Below are positions 1 to 8,563 of a DNA stretch of 64,000 bases, in pieces. Origin of the DNA: Paenibacillus pabuli. Lineage in GTDB: Bacteria > Bacillota > Bacilli > Paenibacillales > Paenibacillaceae. The notes under the pieces are model-generated. The model did not search any database. It had not been told where the DNA came from and was given only the letters and a program-made list of their open reading frames with translations. The position numbers were made by a program, and so were the translations under genes. The first letter of the stretch is position 1; the number at the start of each line of letters is the position of its first letter. Where the stretch lies: NCBI RefSeq assembly GCF_023101145.1, contig NZ_CP073714.1, positions 6,944,001 through 7,008,000 of the forward strand, read 5' to 3'.

Positions 1-289
1 AACAGAAATCAATGACCGTCGTTGTGCCGCCGAAGGCAGCAGCTGCGGTTCCCGTTGCAAAATCATCCGCCGTCACCGTTCCGCCGAACGGCATATCCAG
101 ATGTGTGTGCGGATCAATCCCGCCAGGGATGACATAACAACCAGACGCATCCACAACCTCCGTCCGTTCATCCGGCACAAGTCCCATGCCAATCTGCATG
201 ATCTTTCCATTTTCAATGTAGATATCCGCTTCAAACGTATCCGACGCTGTGACCAACATTCCATTACGAATCAATTTGCGGGTACTCAT
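1..289 (-). CDS. hydA: dihydropyrimidinase (D-hydantoinase), N-terminal part
   Basis: Cyclic amidohydrolase that opens dihydrouracil or dihydrothymine to the N-carbamoyl-beta-amino acid, the second step of reductive pyrimidine degradation. About 96 N-terminal residues are visible; the rest lies beyond the left edge. The protein opens with the amidohydrolase beta-sandwich lead (KLIRNGMLVTASDTFEADI), followed by IPGGIDPHTHLDMPFGGT, whose HTH supplies the first two metal-binding histidines. The start ATG overlaps the preA stop as ATGA, and a GGAGG lies 7 nt upstream inside preA, so the two genes are probably translationally coupled. Substrate is inferred from the operon; the family also includes hydantoinases. 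Confidence 0.9.
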   Translation of the reverse strand, partial: MSTRKLIRNGMLVTASDTFEADIYIENGKIMQIGMGLVPDERTEVVDASGCYVIPGGIDPHTHLDMPFGGTVTADDFATGTAAAAFGGTTTVIDFC

Positions 290-1581
290 GATATCGCCTC
301 CTTGGTGGATTGATTTCTGACCGATTGCAGCAGGGCAATCGCAGACTGACGGTCATTCCAGGTTAACGGTTCCTGTTCATGTGCGATCTCTACCATCTCA
401 ATTGCGCCGTTCACCGGACAGACAATCGAGCACAGATTACATCCGACACAATCTTCCTCAACGACCTCCAGATAGGAGCCAGAGGGATCAGACAGCATAT
501 CAATACATTGATGCGAGGTGTCCTCGCAGGCGATATGGCATTTGTTGCAATTGATACAGACATCGCGGTTGATGCGGGCTACCACTTTGTAATTCAAATC
601 GAGATTGCCCCAATCCGAATAACGCGGAACCGTCTGACCAATCAACTCGGATACACTTCCCAGACCTTTCTCATCCAAATAATCGTTCAAGCCATCGATC
701 ATGTCCTCCACGATACGGAAGCCATGATGCATGGCTGCGGTGCATACCTGAACCCCCGTCGCACCCATAAGTAAAAACTCCGCGGTGTCCCGCCAGTCGG
801 ATATGCCTCCGATACCAGAGATGGGCACCCCCACTGCCGGATTGCGGGCACACTCGGCAACCATGTTGAGCGCAATCGGCTTCACAGCCGGACCGCAGTA
901 GCCGCCATGCGCCCCTTTGCCACCTACATGCGGCACAGTATTCCAGGAATCGAGATCCACACCCGCCAGGGAGTTAATCGTATTAATCAGGGAAATCGCA
1001 TCCGCACCGCCGCGCACCGCCGCCCGGGCAGTCGCCGTAATATCGGTGATATTGGGCGTTAGCTTCACAATGACAGGTGTGGTCGCCACTTCCTTCACCC
1101 ACATCGTCTGTAATTCGACCAGATCCGGCTGCTGACCAGACGCTGCTCCCATGCCACGTTCGGCCATGCCGTGCGGACAGCCAAAGTTCAGCTCCAGCCC
1201 GTCTACGCCGACTGCTTCGACTTTCTTCACAATCTCATGCCACTTCTCGCGTTTCGGTTCCACCATGAGTGAAGCAACCACTGCCCGATCCGGGAAACGC
1301 CTCTTGGTCTCGGCGATTTCACGCAGATTCACCTCGAGCGGACGGTCGGATATTAACTCAATATTGTTAAAACCCGCGACGCGCTGCCCACCAAAATGAA
1401 CGGCTGCAAAACGTGAAGAGGTATTAATGATCGGCTCGCCCAACGTCTTCCAGACGGCACCACCCCAGCCAGCTTCAAAGGCGCGCTGAACCTGATATCC
1501 GGTATTGGTCGGCGGCGCAGAGGCCAGCCAGAATGGATTCGGCGATCGAATACCTGCCAGATTAATGGATAAATCAGCCAT
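286..1581 (-). CDS. preA: NAD-dependent dihydropyrimidine dehydrogenase, catalytic subunit PreA
   Basis: Reduces uracil or thymine to the dihydropyrimidine, working with PreT as a cytoplasmic flavo-iron-sulfur complex. The 431-residue protein has an FMN-binding TIM barrel related to dihydroorotate dehydrogenase (about residues 5-320), with the pyrimidine-binding loop NFGCPHGMAERGMGAASGQ near 132-150. Two [4Fe-4S] motifs follow: C342/C345/C348/C352 and C378/C381/C384/C388. In mammalian dihydropyrimidine dehydrogenase the matching loop ends ACGQ with a catalytic Cys; here Ser148 is at that position. The start follows AAGGAGGG. The gene is separated from preT by a 566-bp gap carrying a dispersed repeat and overlaps hydA downstream. 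Confidence 0.93.
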   Translation of the reverse strand: MADLSINLAGIRSPNPFWLASAPPTNTGYQVQRAFEAGWGGAVWKTLGEPIINTSSRFAAVHFGGQRVAGFNNIELISDRPLEVNLREIAETKRRFPDRAVVASLMVEPKREKWHEIVKKVEAVGVDGLELNFGCPHGMAERGMGAASGQQPDLVELQTMWVKEVATTPVIVKLTPNITDITATARAAVRGGADAISLINTINSLAGVDLDSWNTVPHVGGKGAHGGYCGPAVKPIALNMVAECARNPAVGVPISGIGGISDWRDTAEFLLMGATGVQVCTAAMHHGFRIVEDMIDGLNDYLDEKGLGSVSELIGQTVPRYSDWGNLDLNYKVVARINRDVCINCNKCHIACEDTSHQCIDMLSDPSGSYLEVVEEDCVGCNLCSIVCPVNGAIEMVEIAHEQEPLTWNDRQSAIALLQSVRNQSTKEAIS

Positions 1582-1840
1582 AACGATCCCTCCTTGGTGT
1601 GGTTTGAACTCACAATGGTGTTTGCACTTGCTGTGGTGTTTGTTTGAAACTCACAAATTACACGGGAAGCTCACGTTTTATCCTCCAAGCTTACGTATCA
1701 CGCTGCAACCTTACTTATTTCCCAGGAATCCTGAATCATCAGGGTTAATTGGTGCGGTTCGTATTGCCAATCTGTTGGCATAATCTCTGGGTATAATCTG
1801 ATGGATATAAGCTTGGGTATAACCTGTCGGAATACACCTC

Positions 1841-2034
1841 TAACGAACTGTACACCTTCTATTTGCCGAAAATACGTTAGGTGAGCAATTTAACGAATCG
1901 TAGAAGTCCTATGTTCTTGTTTCTGCTCTTTTTCCTTCAGTTTAGCGAATTTCCATCCGAATAAAGCGTCTGGGGTTCGTTAGATTTCACAACACTCGCT
2001 AATCACCTCAATAAGGTGCATAGGGTTCGTTAGC
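1841..2034. repeat. TAACGAA-bounded intergenic repeat, copy A
   Basis: This is the main content of the 566-bp preT-preA gap (1582-2147), which has no convincing gene. TAACGAA starts at 1841 and 1891, and inverted GGTTCGTTA motifs end near 1982 and 2033, giving nested imperfect palindromes. Interior pieces such as CGAATAAAGCG near 1958 recall the GTTATTTC/GAAATAAC arms of the other copies at 16346, 30980 and 46967. It is the only copy lying between genes of the same direction rather than in a convergent gap, and the most degenerate. The stretch 1600-1700 holds short imperfect repeats of a TTTGAACTCACAA type and nothing else I recognise. Confidence 0.65.
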
Positions 2035-2147
2035 ACGAACTGAACGCAAGATTGTGAAATATCACTGCACTGTACCTTCCATACGTCTCGTGCCATAGGT
2101 TTTCTTCCCTCTCACCGTTCTCCCCGCCCCCTTTCCTACCTCATATC

Positions 2148-3518
2148 TCATGCCGTCTCTTCCACCTGTCCGGGCAACTCCTTCATCACCGATGCAGCTG
2201 CCAGCTTGCCCTGCTGTGCTGCGGAGACTACCATCGCTTCGCCCTGCCCCTGTCCGAAGATCACATCCCCTGCCGCATAGATCTGTGGATGGGAGGTGCG
2301 GTACGTCTGTGGTTCCACCTCAACCACGCCCCAGTGATGACGCAGGCCAAATGCTTCAATTAATGGCAGCAAACGGTTCTGTCCAATGGCTCGAACAACG
2401 GTATCACATTCAAGCACGAACTCCGACCTCTCAACCGGCACAGGCAGTGCCGGACCGCCTCCAGGTGGAGTAACCAGCTTCATTTTGACACACTCTATAG
2501 CCTGAACCCGCCCATTCTCGTCTCCAATAATGCGCTTCGGCATGGTGAACCAGCGAAATTCCACACCTTCCTGCTTCGCAAATGTATATTCAAATGCATA
2601 AGCCGTCATCTGGCTCTCCCCTCGTCGATAAAGCATCTGTACACGCTCAGCCCCTAGGCGTACCGAACCGGTCGCTGCATCCACCGCTGTATTGCCTGCA
2701 CCAATAATGGCAACCTTCAGACCGTTCAGGGCCGGAGGCACACCCTGCTTCGTGGATTCCACCAGCTCAATGGCATCATAGACGCCTTCCAGCGTCTCTC
2801 CTTCAATGCCAAGCATCGGAACAGCCCCCATCCCGCAGGCCAGAATAACGGCTTCGTGCTGCTCCAGTAACTCTTCAGCGGATACATCCACCCCAATACG
2901 CACACCATAGCGAATCTGCACACCCAATGCCTGAACCTGCTCGACTTCCCATAAAGCTACCGATTCGGGCAAACGAAAGGACACGATACCGTATGTGTTA
3001 AGCCCTCCTCCCTTCGCTTTGGCTTCATAGATCGTCACCTCGTACCCTGCTCGCCCCAGCTCTCTAGCCGCAGACAATCCCGCAGGCCCTGCACCTACAA
3101 CTGCAACACTTCTTCCATTGGTAGGCGCTGCCTTGAATAACGGTTCATTCTTCGTCCGTGCCCAGTCTGTTGCATATCGCTGCAAGTCACCAATTCGAAT
3201 CGGCTTGGATGACTCGTTCAGTACACAAGCGCCTTCACATAGCTCCTCTGTCGGGCAGACCCGTGCACAACTTGCACCAACCGGATTGGCTTCCATAATG
3301 GTCCGAGCCGAACCTTTGAGGTGACCTGTCGAGATTTTTTTGATAAACGAAGGAATATTAATGTCGGTTGGACACGCCTTGATACAGGGTGCATCATAAC
3401 AGTACAGACAGCGGTTCGATTCCTCCATCGCTTCCTTGCCCGTCATTGCAGGCTTCATTTCGGTAAAACGACTCTCCCATCCGTAATCGGACAACGTTGC
3501 TCCTGCGCTGTTCATCAT
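2148..3518 (-). CDS. preT: NAD-dependent dihydropyrimidine dehydrogenase, electron-transfer subunit PreT
   Basis: Takes electrons from NAD(P)H through FAD and iron-sulfur centres to PreA. The 456-residue protein has an N-terminal GltD-like [4Fe-4S] domain with cysteines 37, 40, 45, 49 and 84, 88, 94, 98. An FAD Rossmann motif follows (GAGPAGLSAARELG near residue 130), then an NAD(P)H motif (GAGNTAVDAA) and a C-terminal AAGD flavin motif. The start is the first of two tandem ATG codons, 8 nt after GGAGGTG. It is read after the nitrilase gene with a 58-bp spacer. Other GltD-family reductases look similar, but the neighbouring preA decides the call. Confidence 0.92.
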   Translation of the reverse strand: MMNSAGATLSDYGWESRFTEMKPAMTGKEAMEESNRCLYCYDAPCIKACPTDINIPSFIKKISTGHLKGSARTIMEANPVGASCARVCPTEELCEGACVLNESSKPIRIGDLQRYATDWARTKNEPLFKAAPTNGRSVAVVGAGPAGLSAARELGRAGYEVTIYEAKAKGGGLNTYGIVSFRLPESVALWEVEQVQALGVQIRYGVRIGVDVSAEELLEQHEAVILACGMGAVPMLGIEGETLEGVYDAIELVESTKQGVPPALNGLKVAIIGAGNTAVDAATGSVRLGAERVQMLYRRGESQMTAYAFEYTFAKQEGVEFRWFTMPKRIIGDENGRVQAIECVKMKLVTPPGGGPALPVPVERSEFVLECDTVVRAIGQNRLLPLIEAFGLRHHWGVVEVEPQTYRTSHPQIYAAGDVIFGQGQGEAMVVSAAQQGKLAAASVMKELPGQVEETA

Positions 3519-3576
3519 GTCTTACACCTCCAAGGTTGATCTCTGTTATCCCCAATTTTTTTATCCCAGGCCACTG

Positions 3577-4458
3577 CTACAGGTTAACGAGATGTTCGTA
3601 GGTCTCAGGCCGTCGATCGCGATAAAATTGCCATACATTGCGTACTTCCCGAATCAGCTCCGTATCCATCTCGCCAATAATAACCTCATCCTGATCCCTG
3701 CTGCCCATTGCCACCATCCTGCCTCGCGGGTCTACCAGATACGACTGACCATAAAACTCACCCATATTCCATGGCGATTCCACGCCCACTCGGTTGATGG
3801 CAGCCACATAATAGCCATTAGCTACTGCATGGGCAGGCTGCTCCAGCTTCCACAAATATTCCGATGTTCCGGCTACCGTTGCGGAAGGGTTGAATACAAT
3901 CTCCGCACCAGCCAGCCCAAGCAGCCGTGCTCCCTCCGGAAAATGACGATCATAACAGATGTACACGCCCACTCTGGCGTAAGCTGTATCAAATACCGGA
4001 TAACCCAGGTTACCGGGTCTGAAATAATATTTTTCCCAGAACCCATTCGTGCCTTCGCCCGCTTCCACATGCGGAATATGATGTTTGCGGTATTTCCCCA
4101 GGTAGGAGCCATCCGCATCAATAACCGCAGCCGTATTGTAATATGAAGCGATCCCGTCCACCTCGTATACAGGCAAAATGATCACCACGCCAAGCTCCTT
4201 CGCGAGCTCCTGAAAACGCCTGGTCGTCGGTCCTTCCGGCACCTGCTCGGCAGATGCATACCACTTGGGGCTCTGCTCCGTGCAGAAGTACGGCCCATAG
4301 AACACCTCCTGCAATCCAATAATCTGTGCTCCCTGAGCAGCCGCTTCCCGCACCAGCGCAATGTGTTTCTGAATGGCAGCCTCCTTATGCACTTCCACTG
4401 GAGCGGAGCCTTCAACCTCGTGTGAAGCCTGGATCATTCCGATGCTGATTTTACCCAT
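3577..4458 (-). CDS. nitrilase-family N-carbamoyl-beta-alanine amidohydrolase (beta-ureidopropionase)
   Basis: Hydrolyses N-carbamoyl-beta-alanine or N-carbamoyl-beta-aminoisobutyrate to the beta-amino acid, CO2 and ammonia, the third step of the reductive pathway. The 293-residue carbon-nitrogen hydrolase carries the Glu-Lys-Cys triad: E51 in GLQEVFYGPYF, K125 in KYRKHHIPH and C168 in VYICYDRHFPEGA. The stretch around GAEIVFNPSATV and the later AINRVG resemble eukaryotic beta-ureidopropionase more closely than agmatine or D-amino-acid carbamoylases. It lies 45 bp after the M20 carbamoylase gene and 58 bp before preT, both on the same strand. The exact carbamoyl substrate is inferred from context. 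Confidence 0.88.
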   Translation of the reverse strand: MGKISIGMIQASHEVEGSAPVEVHKEAAIQKHIALVREAAAQGAQIIGLQEVFYGPYFCTEQSPKWYASAEQVPEGPTTRRFQELAKELGVVIILPVYEVDGIASYYNTAAVIDADGSYLGKYRKHHIPHVEAGEGTNGFWEKYYFRPGNLGYPVFDTAYARVGVYICYDRHFPEGARLLGLAGAEIVFNPSATVAGTSEYLWKLEQPAHAVANGYYVAAINRVGVESPWNMGEFYGQSYLVDPRGRMVAMGSRDQDEVIIGEMDTELIREVRNVWQFYRDRRPETYEHLVNL

Positions 4459-4503
4459 AATGCCACATCGCCTCCTAGGAGAATGATTTGATATGAACAG
4501 CCT

Positions 4504-5784
4504 TTACACGTCCGTACCGTTACTCACAATTTCCGAGCTGCACATCTGCCTGATCGTGCGGTACAGCACTTCTGTACCGAGAGCAATGTCCTCGAATGAA
4601 GAATACTCACTGGGATGATGACTGATCCCATCCTTGCTGCGAACAAAGATCATGCCATAGTCACACACGTAAGAAAGGGCAAGTGCATCATGGAACGGAC
4701 CACTCATCAGCTCCGGTAAAGGCAGCCCGATCTCTTCGGCAGACGAGCGAATGGCATTCTTGATCCATTCCGCACAATATCGCGGCTCGCTGTTGGTATC
4801 TTCAGTTAGGGAGTAGGTCAGGCCGTATTCCGAGCTGACGTCATCCAAGAGGCTCATTAACCTTCCCTCAAGCCGACTTCTGCGCTCCATCTCCATATCT
4901 CGCAAATCAACCGTAAAGCTGACCTGCTCGGGAATGATGTTGCGTGAGTCCGGAAAGACTCTGAGGCTCCCCACGGTCCCTACTGTCGGAGCTTCCGGAT
5001 CTTCTCGGACCATATCGTCAAAAGCCGCAATCACCTTGGCGCTGCCCACCAGCGCATCATGACGCATCCCCATCGGTACAGACCCGGCATGCCCTGCCAT
5101 GCCTTTCATTGTCACCGTGAGCCACAGCGGGCCAGAAATGCCAGTGACCAGACCTACCGGAGCGTCAAGCGATTCAAGCACAGGTCCCTGCTCAATATGC
5201 AGCTCCAGATAACTGCCAATGGAACCCGCCGGATAGACCGCTTCGGCAAATTGTTCTGGTTCACAGCCAAAGGCCTCCAATGCCTCTCGTCGGGTCACCC
5301 CATTTTTGTCCTGTCGCTCCAGTTCTCCCTCTTCCAGCTGTCCGGTTATGCCACGTGAGCCAAATAATCCTTTGTTAAAACGCGAGCCCTCTTCATCACA
5401 AAAGGCAATGACCTCAATCGGCATCCGAGGGCGAATGCCTTGTTCCATCAGACACTGCACAGCTTCCAGCGCCCCAAGGACGCCGATGGCCCCATCAAAC
5501 CGACCGCCATACGGCTGGGAATCGATATGTGAACCGATCATGAGAATCGGCAAGGACGAATCTGTACCTTCAAGGCGACCAATCAGATTACCAAACGGAT
5601 CAAGGCGAGTTACAAGTCCGGCCTCTTCCATCCATAGACGAACCTGGATAATGCCCTCCATGTCTTCCGGAGTCAACGCCAGTCGGCAGACACCCGTCTC
5701 CACAATTCGGCCAATACAGGACAACTGTTCAATTCGATCATCCAGACGCAGCTGATTAATGATTTTCCCAGTGGTGGTCTGCAT
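4504..5784 (-). CDS. M20-family N-carbamoyl amino acid amidohydrolase (hydantoinase/carbamoylase family)
   Basis: Zinc-dependent amidase of the AmaB/allantoate amidohydrolase family, 426 residues. Visible metal and active-site motifs are GSHIDSQPYGGRFDG (H86, D97), CDEEGSRF (E131/E132), LELHIEQG (H196) and the C-terminal ISHHPSE. The family removes the carbamoyl group from N-carbamoyl-L-amino acids, and some members act as bacterial beta-ureidopropionases. A nitrilase-type enzyme for the same chemical step is next door, so this one may handle another stereoisomer or a related ureide. It is read 72 bp after the aminotransferase gene. The family is clear, the substrate is not. Confidence 0.85.
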   Translation of the reverse strand: MQTTTGKIINQLRLDDRIEQLSCIGRIVETGVCRLALTPEDMEGIIQVRLWMEEAGLVTRLDPFGNLIGRLEGTDSSLPILMIGSHIDSQPYGGRFDGAIGVLGALEAVQCLMEQGIRPRMPIEVIAFCDEEGSRFNKGLFGSRGITGQLEEGELERQDKNGVTRREALEAFGCEPEQFAEAVYPAGSIGSYLELHIEQGPVLESLDAPVGLVTGISGPLWLTVTMKGMAGHAGSVPMGMRHDALVGSAKVIAAFDDMVREDPEAPTVGTVGSLRVFPDSRNIIPEQVSFTVDLRDMEMERRSRLEGRLMSLLDDVSSEYGLTYSLTEDTNSEPRYCAEWIKNAIRSSAEEIGLPLPELMSGPFHDALALSYVCDYGMIFVRSKDGISHHPSEYSSFEDIALGTEVLYRTIRQMCSSEIVSNGTDV

Positions 5785-5856
5785 TCTCCCTCGCCTCCTT
5801 ACGCCTATTCAAAAGCACGATATACATGGGACTAGATTTGCGCTTCGCCTCCATCA

Positions 5857-7230
5857 CTACCCTGCATCCAGACAGCGTAGTGCAGCCAGCAAGCTGCCAG
5901 CGATCAGGTTCAATTCTTCCTCGGTGGTGACAAACGGCGGAGAGATGGTCAAAATATTCGCAAATCCCGGCACCGTATCGCCGTTCTTGCCAATCAGGAC
6001 GCCGTCCTTTTTGCAGCTTGCCAGCACTTTCATGACCTTATCCGCATGAGCAGGCGAGCCATCGGCTTCAATCAGCTCCACCCCGCAGGCAAAGCCAAAT
6101 GTGCGGATATCTCCAACCACCGATAACTCCAGCAGCGGCTCCAGCTTATCCCGAAGCAGGTATCCAAGTTCATCGGAACGACTGACGAGATTCTCTCGTT
6201 CCAAAATTTCGAGATTCGCCAGTGCCACACGGCAGGATACAGGATTGCCCCCGAATGTATTCACATGACGAAAATGTGAATCAGGTCCGGGTTCTCTAAA
6301 CGTGTCATACAGATCCGCTCGAACGGCGGTCGCCGATAATGGGGCGTATGCACTCGTCATGCCCTTTGCCATCGTGACGATGTCGGGCTGCACCCCGTAA
6401 TTCTGATGACCGAATTTTTGCCCGGAGCGGCCAAACCCGCAAATGACCTCATCCACAATGAACAGCACCCCATACCGCGCACAAATCTCCTGCACGGTAC
6501 CCATGTACTCCGGAGGCGGGACAATCATGCCGCCCCCTGTAATGACCGGTTCCATAATGACCGCAGCTACCGTCTCCGGCCCTTCCCAACGAATAACCTC
6601 CTCATAGATGGTGGCGCACTCCAGTCCGCATCCATCCTTGTTTCGTCCAAATGGACAGCGGTAGCAATAAGGAGGCGGTACATGAGAAAAGCCTACGCCC
6701 AGCGGCTCGTATTTGATTTTGCGGGCAGCTTGCCCCGTAGCGCCCAGTGCGCCCATCGAGTTGCCGTGATAGGCACGGTGACGGGAGATGAATTTGTGCC
6801 GAGTTGGCTCACCATTCTGGTGATGAAACTGACGAGCTATTTTGAACGCCACTTCATTGGCATCTGAACCCGAGTTGGAGAAGAAAATGCGATATTCCCC
6901 TTCCAACCAGTCGTTCAGCTTCTCCGCAAGCAGAATCGCCGGCTCATGGCTCTGAGTCATGGGCACGTACGCGAGAGCTTTCATCTGCTCATAGGCACTT
7001 CGAGCAATCTCCTCGCGTCCATGCCCGACGTTCACACACCACAATCCCGACATCGCATCCAGATACCGTGTGCCATCCTGATCCGTGATCCAGCTGCCTT
7101 CCCCGCTAACGGCAATCATCGGATGATCGTTATGAGGCGAGATGTGATGCCATACGTATTTGCGATCCTTCTCCAGCCATTCTTCCTTCGTACCGCCAAG
7201 CGGCTGTGGCTGCTGATCCACTGAGCTCAT
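5857..7230 (-). CDS. class III PLP aminotransferase, probable beta-alanine aminotransferase
   Basis: The 457-residue fold type I enzyme should move the amino group of beta-alanine or beta-aminoisobutyrate to pyruvate or 2-oxoglutarate, giving malonate semialdehyde and completing pyrimidine nitrogen recovery (role inferred from the operon). Family motifs are visible: GLWCVNVGHGREEIA, NSGSDANEVAFKIAR, HRAYHGNS, the aspartate motif VDEVICGFGRSG, and the PLP lysine in TMAKGMTSAYAPL near residue 284. The start ATG follows GGAGAGGAGGATGACGA. The 7231-7396 gap upstream carries a short inverted-repeat element. Other omega-amino acid donors such as GABA remain possible. Confidence 0.88.
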   Translation of the reverse strand: MSSVDQQPQPLGGTKEEWLEKDRKYVWHHISPHNDHPMIAVSGEGSWITDQDGTRYLDAMSGLWCVNVGHGREEIARSAYEQMKALAYVPMTQSHEPAILLAEKLNDWLEGEYRIFFSNSGSDANEVAFKIARQFHHQNGEPTRHKFISRHRAYHGNSMGALGATGQAARKIKYEPLGVGFSHVPPPYCYRCPFGRNKDGCGLECATIYEEVIRWEGPETVAAVIMEPVITGGGMIVPPPEYMGTVQEICARYGVLFIVDEVICGFGRSGQKFGHQNYGVQPDIVTMAKGMTSAYAPLSATAVRADLYDTFREPGPDSHFRHVNTFGGNPVSCRVALANLEILERENLVSRSDELGYLLRDKLEPLLELSVVGDIRTFGFACGVELIEADGSPAHADKVMKVLASCKKDGVLIGKNGDTVPGFANILTISPPFVTTEEELNLIAGSLLAALRCLDAG

Positions 7231-7262
7231 TCGTCATCCTCCTCTCCAAGCTGAACCTATAG

Positions 7263-7384
7263 ACTTTACAATTGACCACTTCGATTGCAGTCCTCCCCTT
7301 CCGATGCAGCTTTCTTTCAGAAAGCTTTTAGGCGCACACTTCGTTTCTTCAGATGGGTTCTGCACTCTTCGTTCTTGTGTAAAT
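7263..7384. repeat. shortened copy of a terminal-inverted-repeat intergenic element
   Basis: Lies between the binding-protein and aminotransferase genes. The segment from TTCCGATGCAGCTTTC to TTCTTCAG and the closing GTGTAAAT match the right half of the fuller element at 30713-30905 at roughly 80% by eye, including the AGCTTTCTTTCAGAAAGCT hairpin. The left end is TTTACAATTGACCACTTCGATTGCAG, an imperfect inverse of the right end. The central GATCGCTGTTATCCCC part of the 30.7-kb copy is missing here. Confidence 0.6.
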
Positions 7385-7396
7385 GTTCGTCCACGC

Positions 7397-8461
7397 TTAT
7401 TTCACCGCTTCTTCATAGATGCTTTTCTCCAGTGCTTCGTCCAGATTGGCGGCTTTCTTGATCAGGCCGTACTTCAGGGCAATATCCGCAGTCCGGGTAA
7501 ACGATTCATCCACGAAACTGCCCACTTGTTTCTCCGTAAATCCTTCCGGACGAATCAGCTTCGCAATCTCTTCGAGCATGGTCACCTGATGTTCACGGGT
7601 CGTACTGCCGTCCGTTACGTTTTTCATGACGATATCCACCGTTTCATTCTGATTGTCGATGGCATAATTCCAGCCTTTCAGAACAGCGCGGGTCACTTTG
7701 ACCGCCAGCTCTTTATTACTGTCTACCCAATCCTTCTTGGCAATCAGCGTATCCTCCAGCATCCCAACACCAGCATCTTCAATATTGAACGCATCCAGAT
7801 CGGACTCTTTCGTTCCACTTTCCAGCACCACGTGATATTCGTTATAGATCGTCGCCGTGGCGACATCCACCTGATCGTTAAAGAACTGATCCATCGTGAA
7901 GCCCTGCTTCACCAGTTCAATATCCTTCTTTGGATCAAGGCCGTTCTTCTCCATAAAAGCGAGAACCTGAAACTGCTGGCTGCCGAACCATGTGCTCACT
8001 TTCTTGCCTTTCATCTGGGCGGGATCGGTAATACCTGCGGACTTCTTGGCAATCAATCGATAACTGCTCTTCTGCGAAATCTGGGCGAGGGAGACGAGAG
8101 GAAGACCGTTATCCCGGCTGACCAGCAAACTGTCTACCCCGGTGATGCCCACATCAGCTGCGCCGTTGACCACCTGCTGTTCGATCACGATATCCGGGCC
8201 ACCCGGAATGATCTCGGCATCAATACCTTCATCTGCAAAAAAACCTTTCTCCTTGGCGGCATATATCCCGGCGAACTGAGCCTGCGGTACCCATTTGAGC
8301 TGAATTTTCACTTTGGTTAAGGGTTGATCTGCCCCTCCCTCTCCCTCCGAGCTGGCAGCAGCTGGAGTGACAGACGGCTCTGACTTCGCAGAGCATGCTC
8401 CCAGCATCACAACGACCAACAGGACCAATACCAGAAAACCCGGTTTTAACGTTTTGTACAT
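7397..8461 (-). CDS. NMT1/THI5-like ABC transporter substrate-binding lipoprotein
   Basis: Extracellular binding protein of 354 residues for the adjacent importer. A hydrophobic signal segment ends in the lipobox LGAC (Cys about residue 23), so it is probably lipid-anchored. The mature part begins VKIQLKWVPQAQFAGIYAAKEKGFF and continues GGPDIVIEQQVVNGAADVGI, typical of the NMT1/THI5-like family that binds pyrimidine precursors, riboflavin or sulfonate-type ligands. The operon makes uracil, thymine, a dihydropyrimidine or a hydantoin the likely ligand. AGGGGG lies about 11 nt before the ATG. Family membership is firm and the ligand is inferred. Confidence 0.85.
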   Translation of the reverse strand: MYKTLKPGFLVLVLLVVVMLGACSAKSEPSVTPAAASSEGEGGADQPLTKVKIQLKWVPQAQFAGIYAAKEKGFFADEGIDAEIIPGGPDIVIEQQVVNGAADVGITGVDSLLVSRDNGLPLVSLAQISQKSSYRLIAKKSAGITDPAQMKGKKVSTWFGSQQFQVLAFMEKNGLDPKKDIELVKQGFTMDQFFNDQVDVATATIYNEYHVVLESGTKESDLDAFNIEDAGVGMLEDTLIAKKDWVDSNKELAVKVTRAVLKGWNYAIDNQNETVDIVMKNVTDGSTTREHQVTMLEEIAKLIRPEGFTEKQVGSFVDESFTRTADIALKYGLIKKAANLDEALEKSIYEEAVK

Positions 8462-8563
8462 ATACAGAACAACCCCCTGTTTATATAAGGATCTTCAATC
8501 AGGTACTGTGAAGCCTGCTTCACGAGTCAATCGATCTTTGGAAGGTTGGCATCTTAATGAGCT

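Noticed and set aside
3544..3570. Separate repeat element between preT and the nitrilase gene
   Set aside because: Only about 25 nt resemble part of the 30.7-kb element, too little for an independent call.
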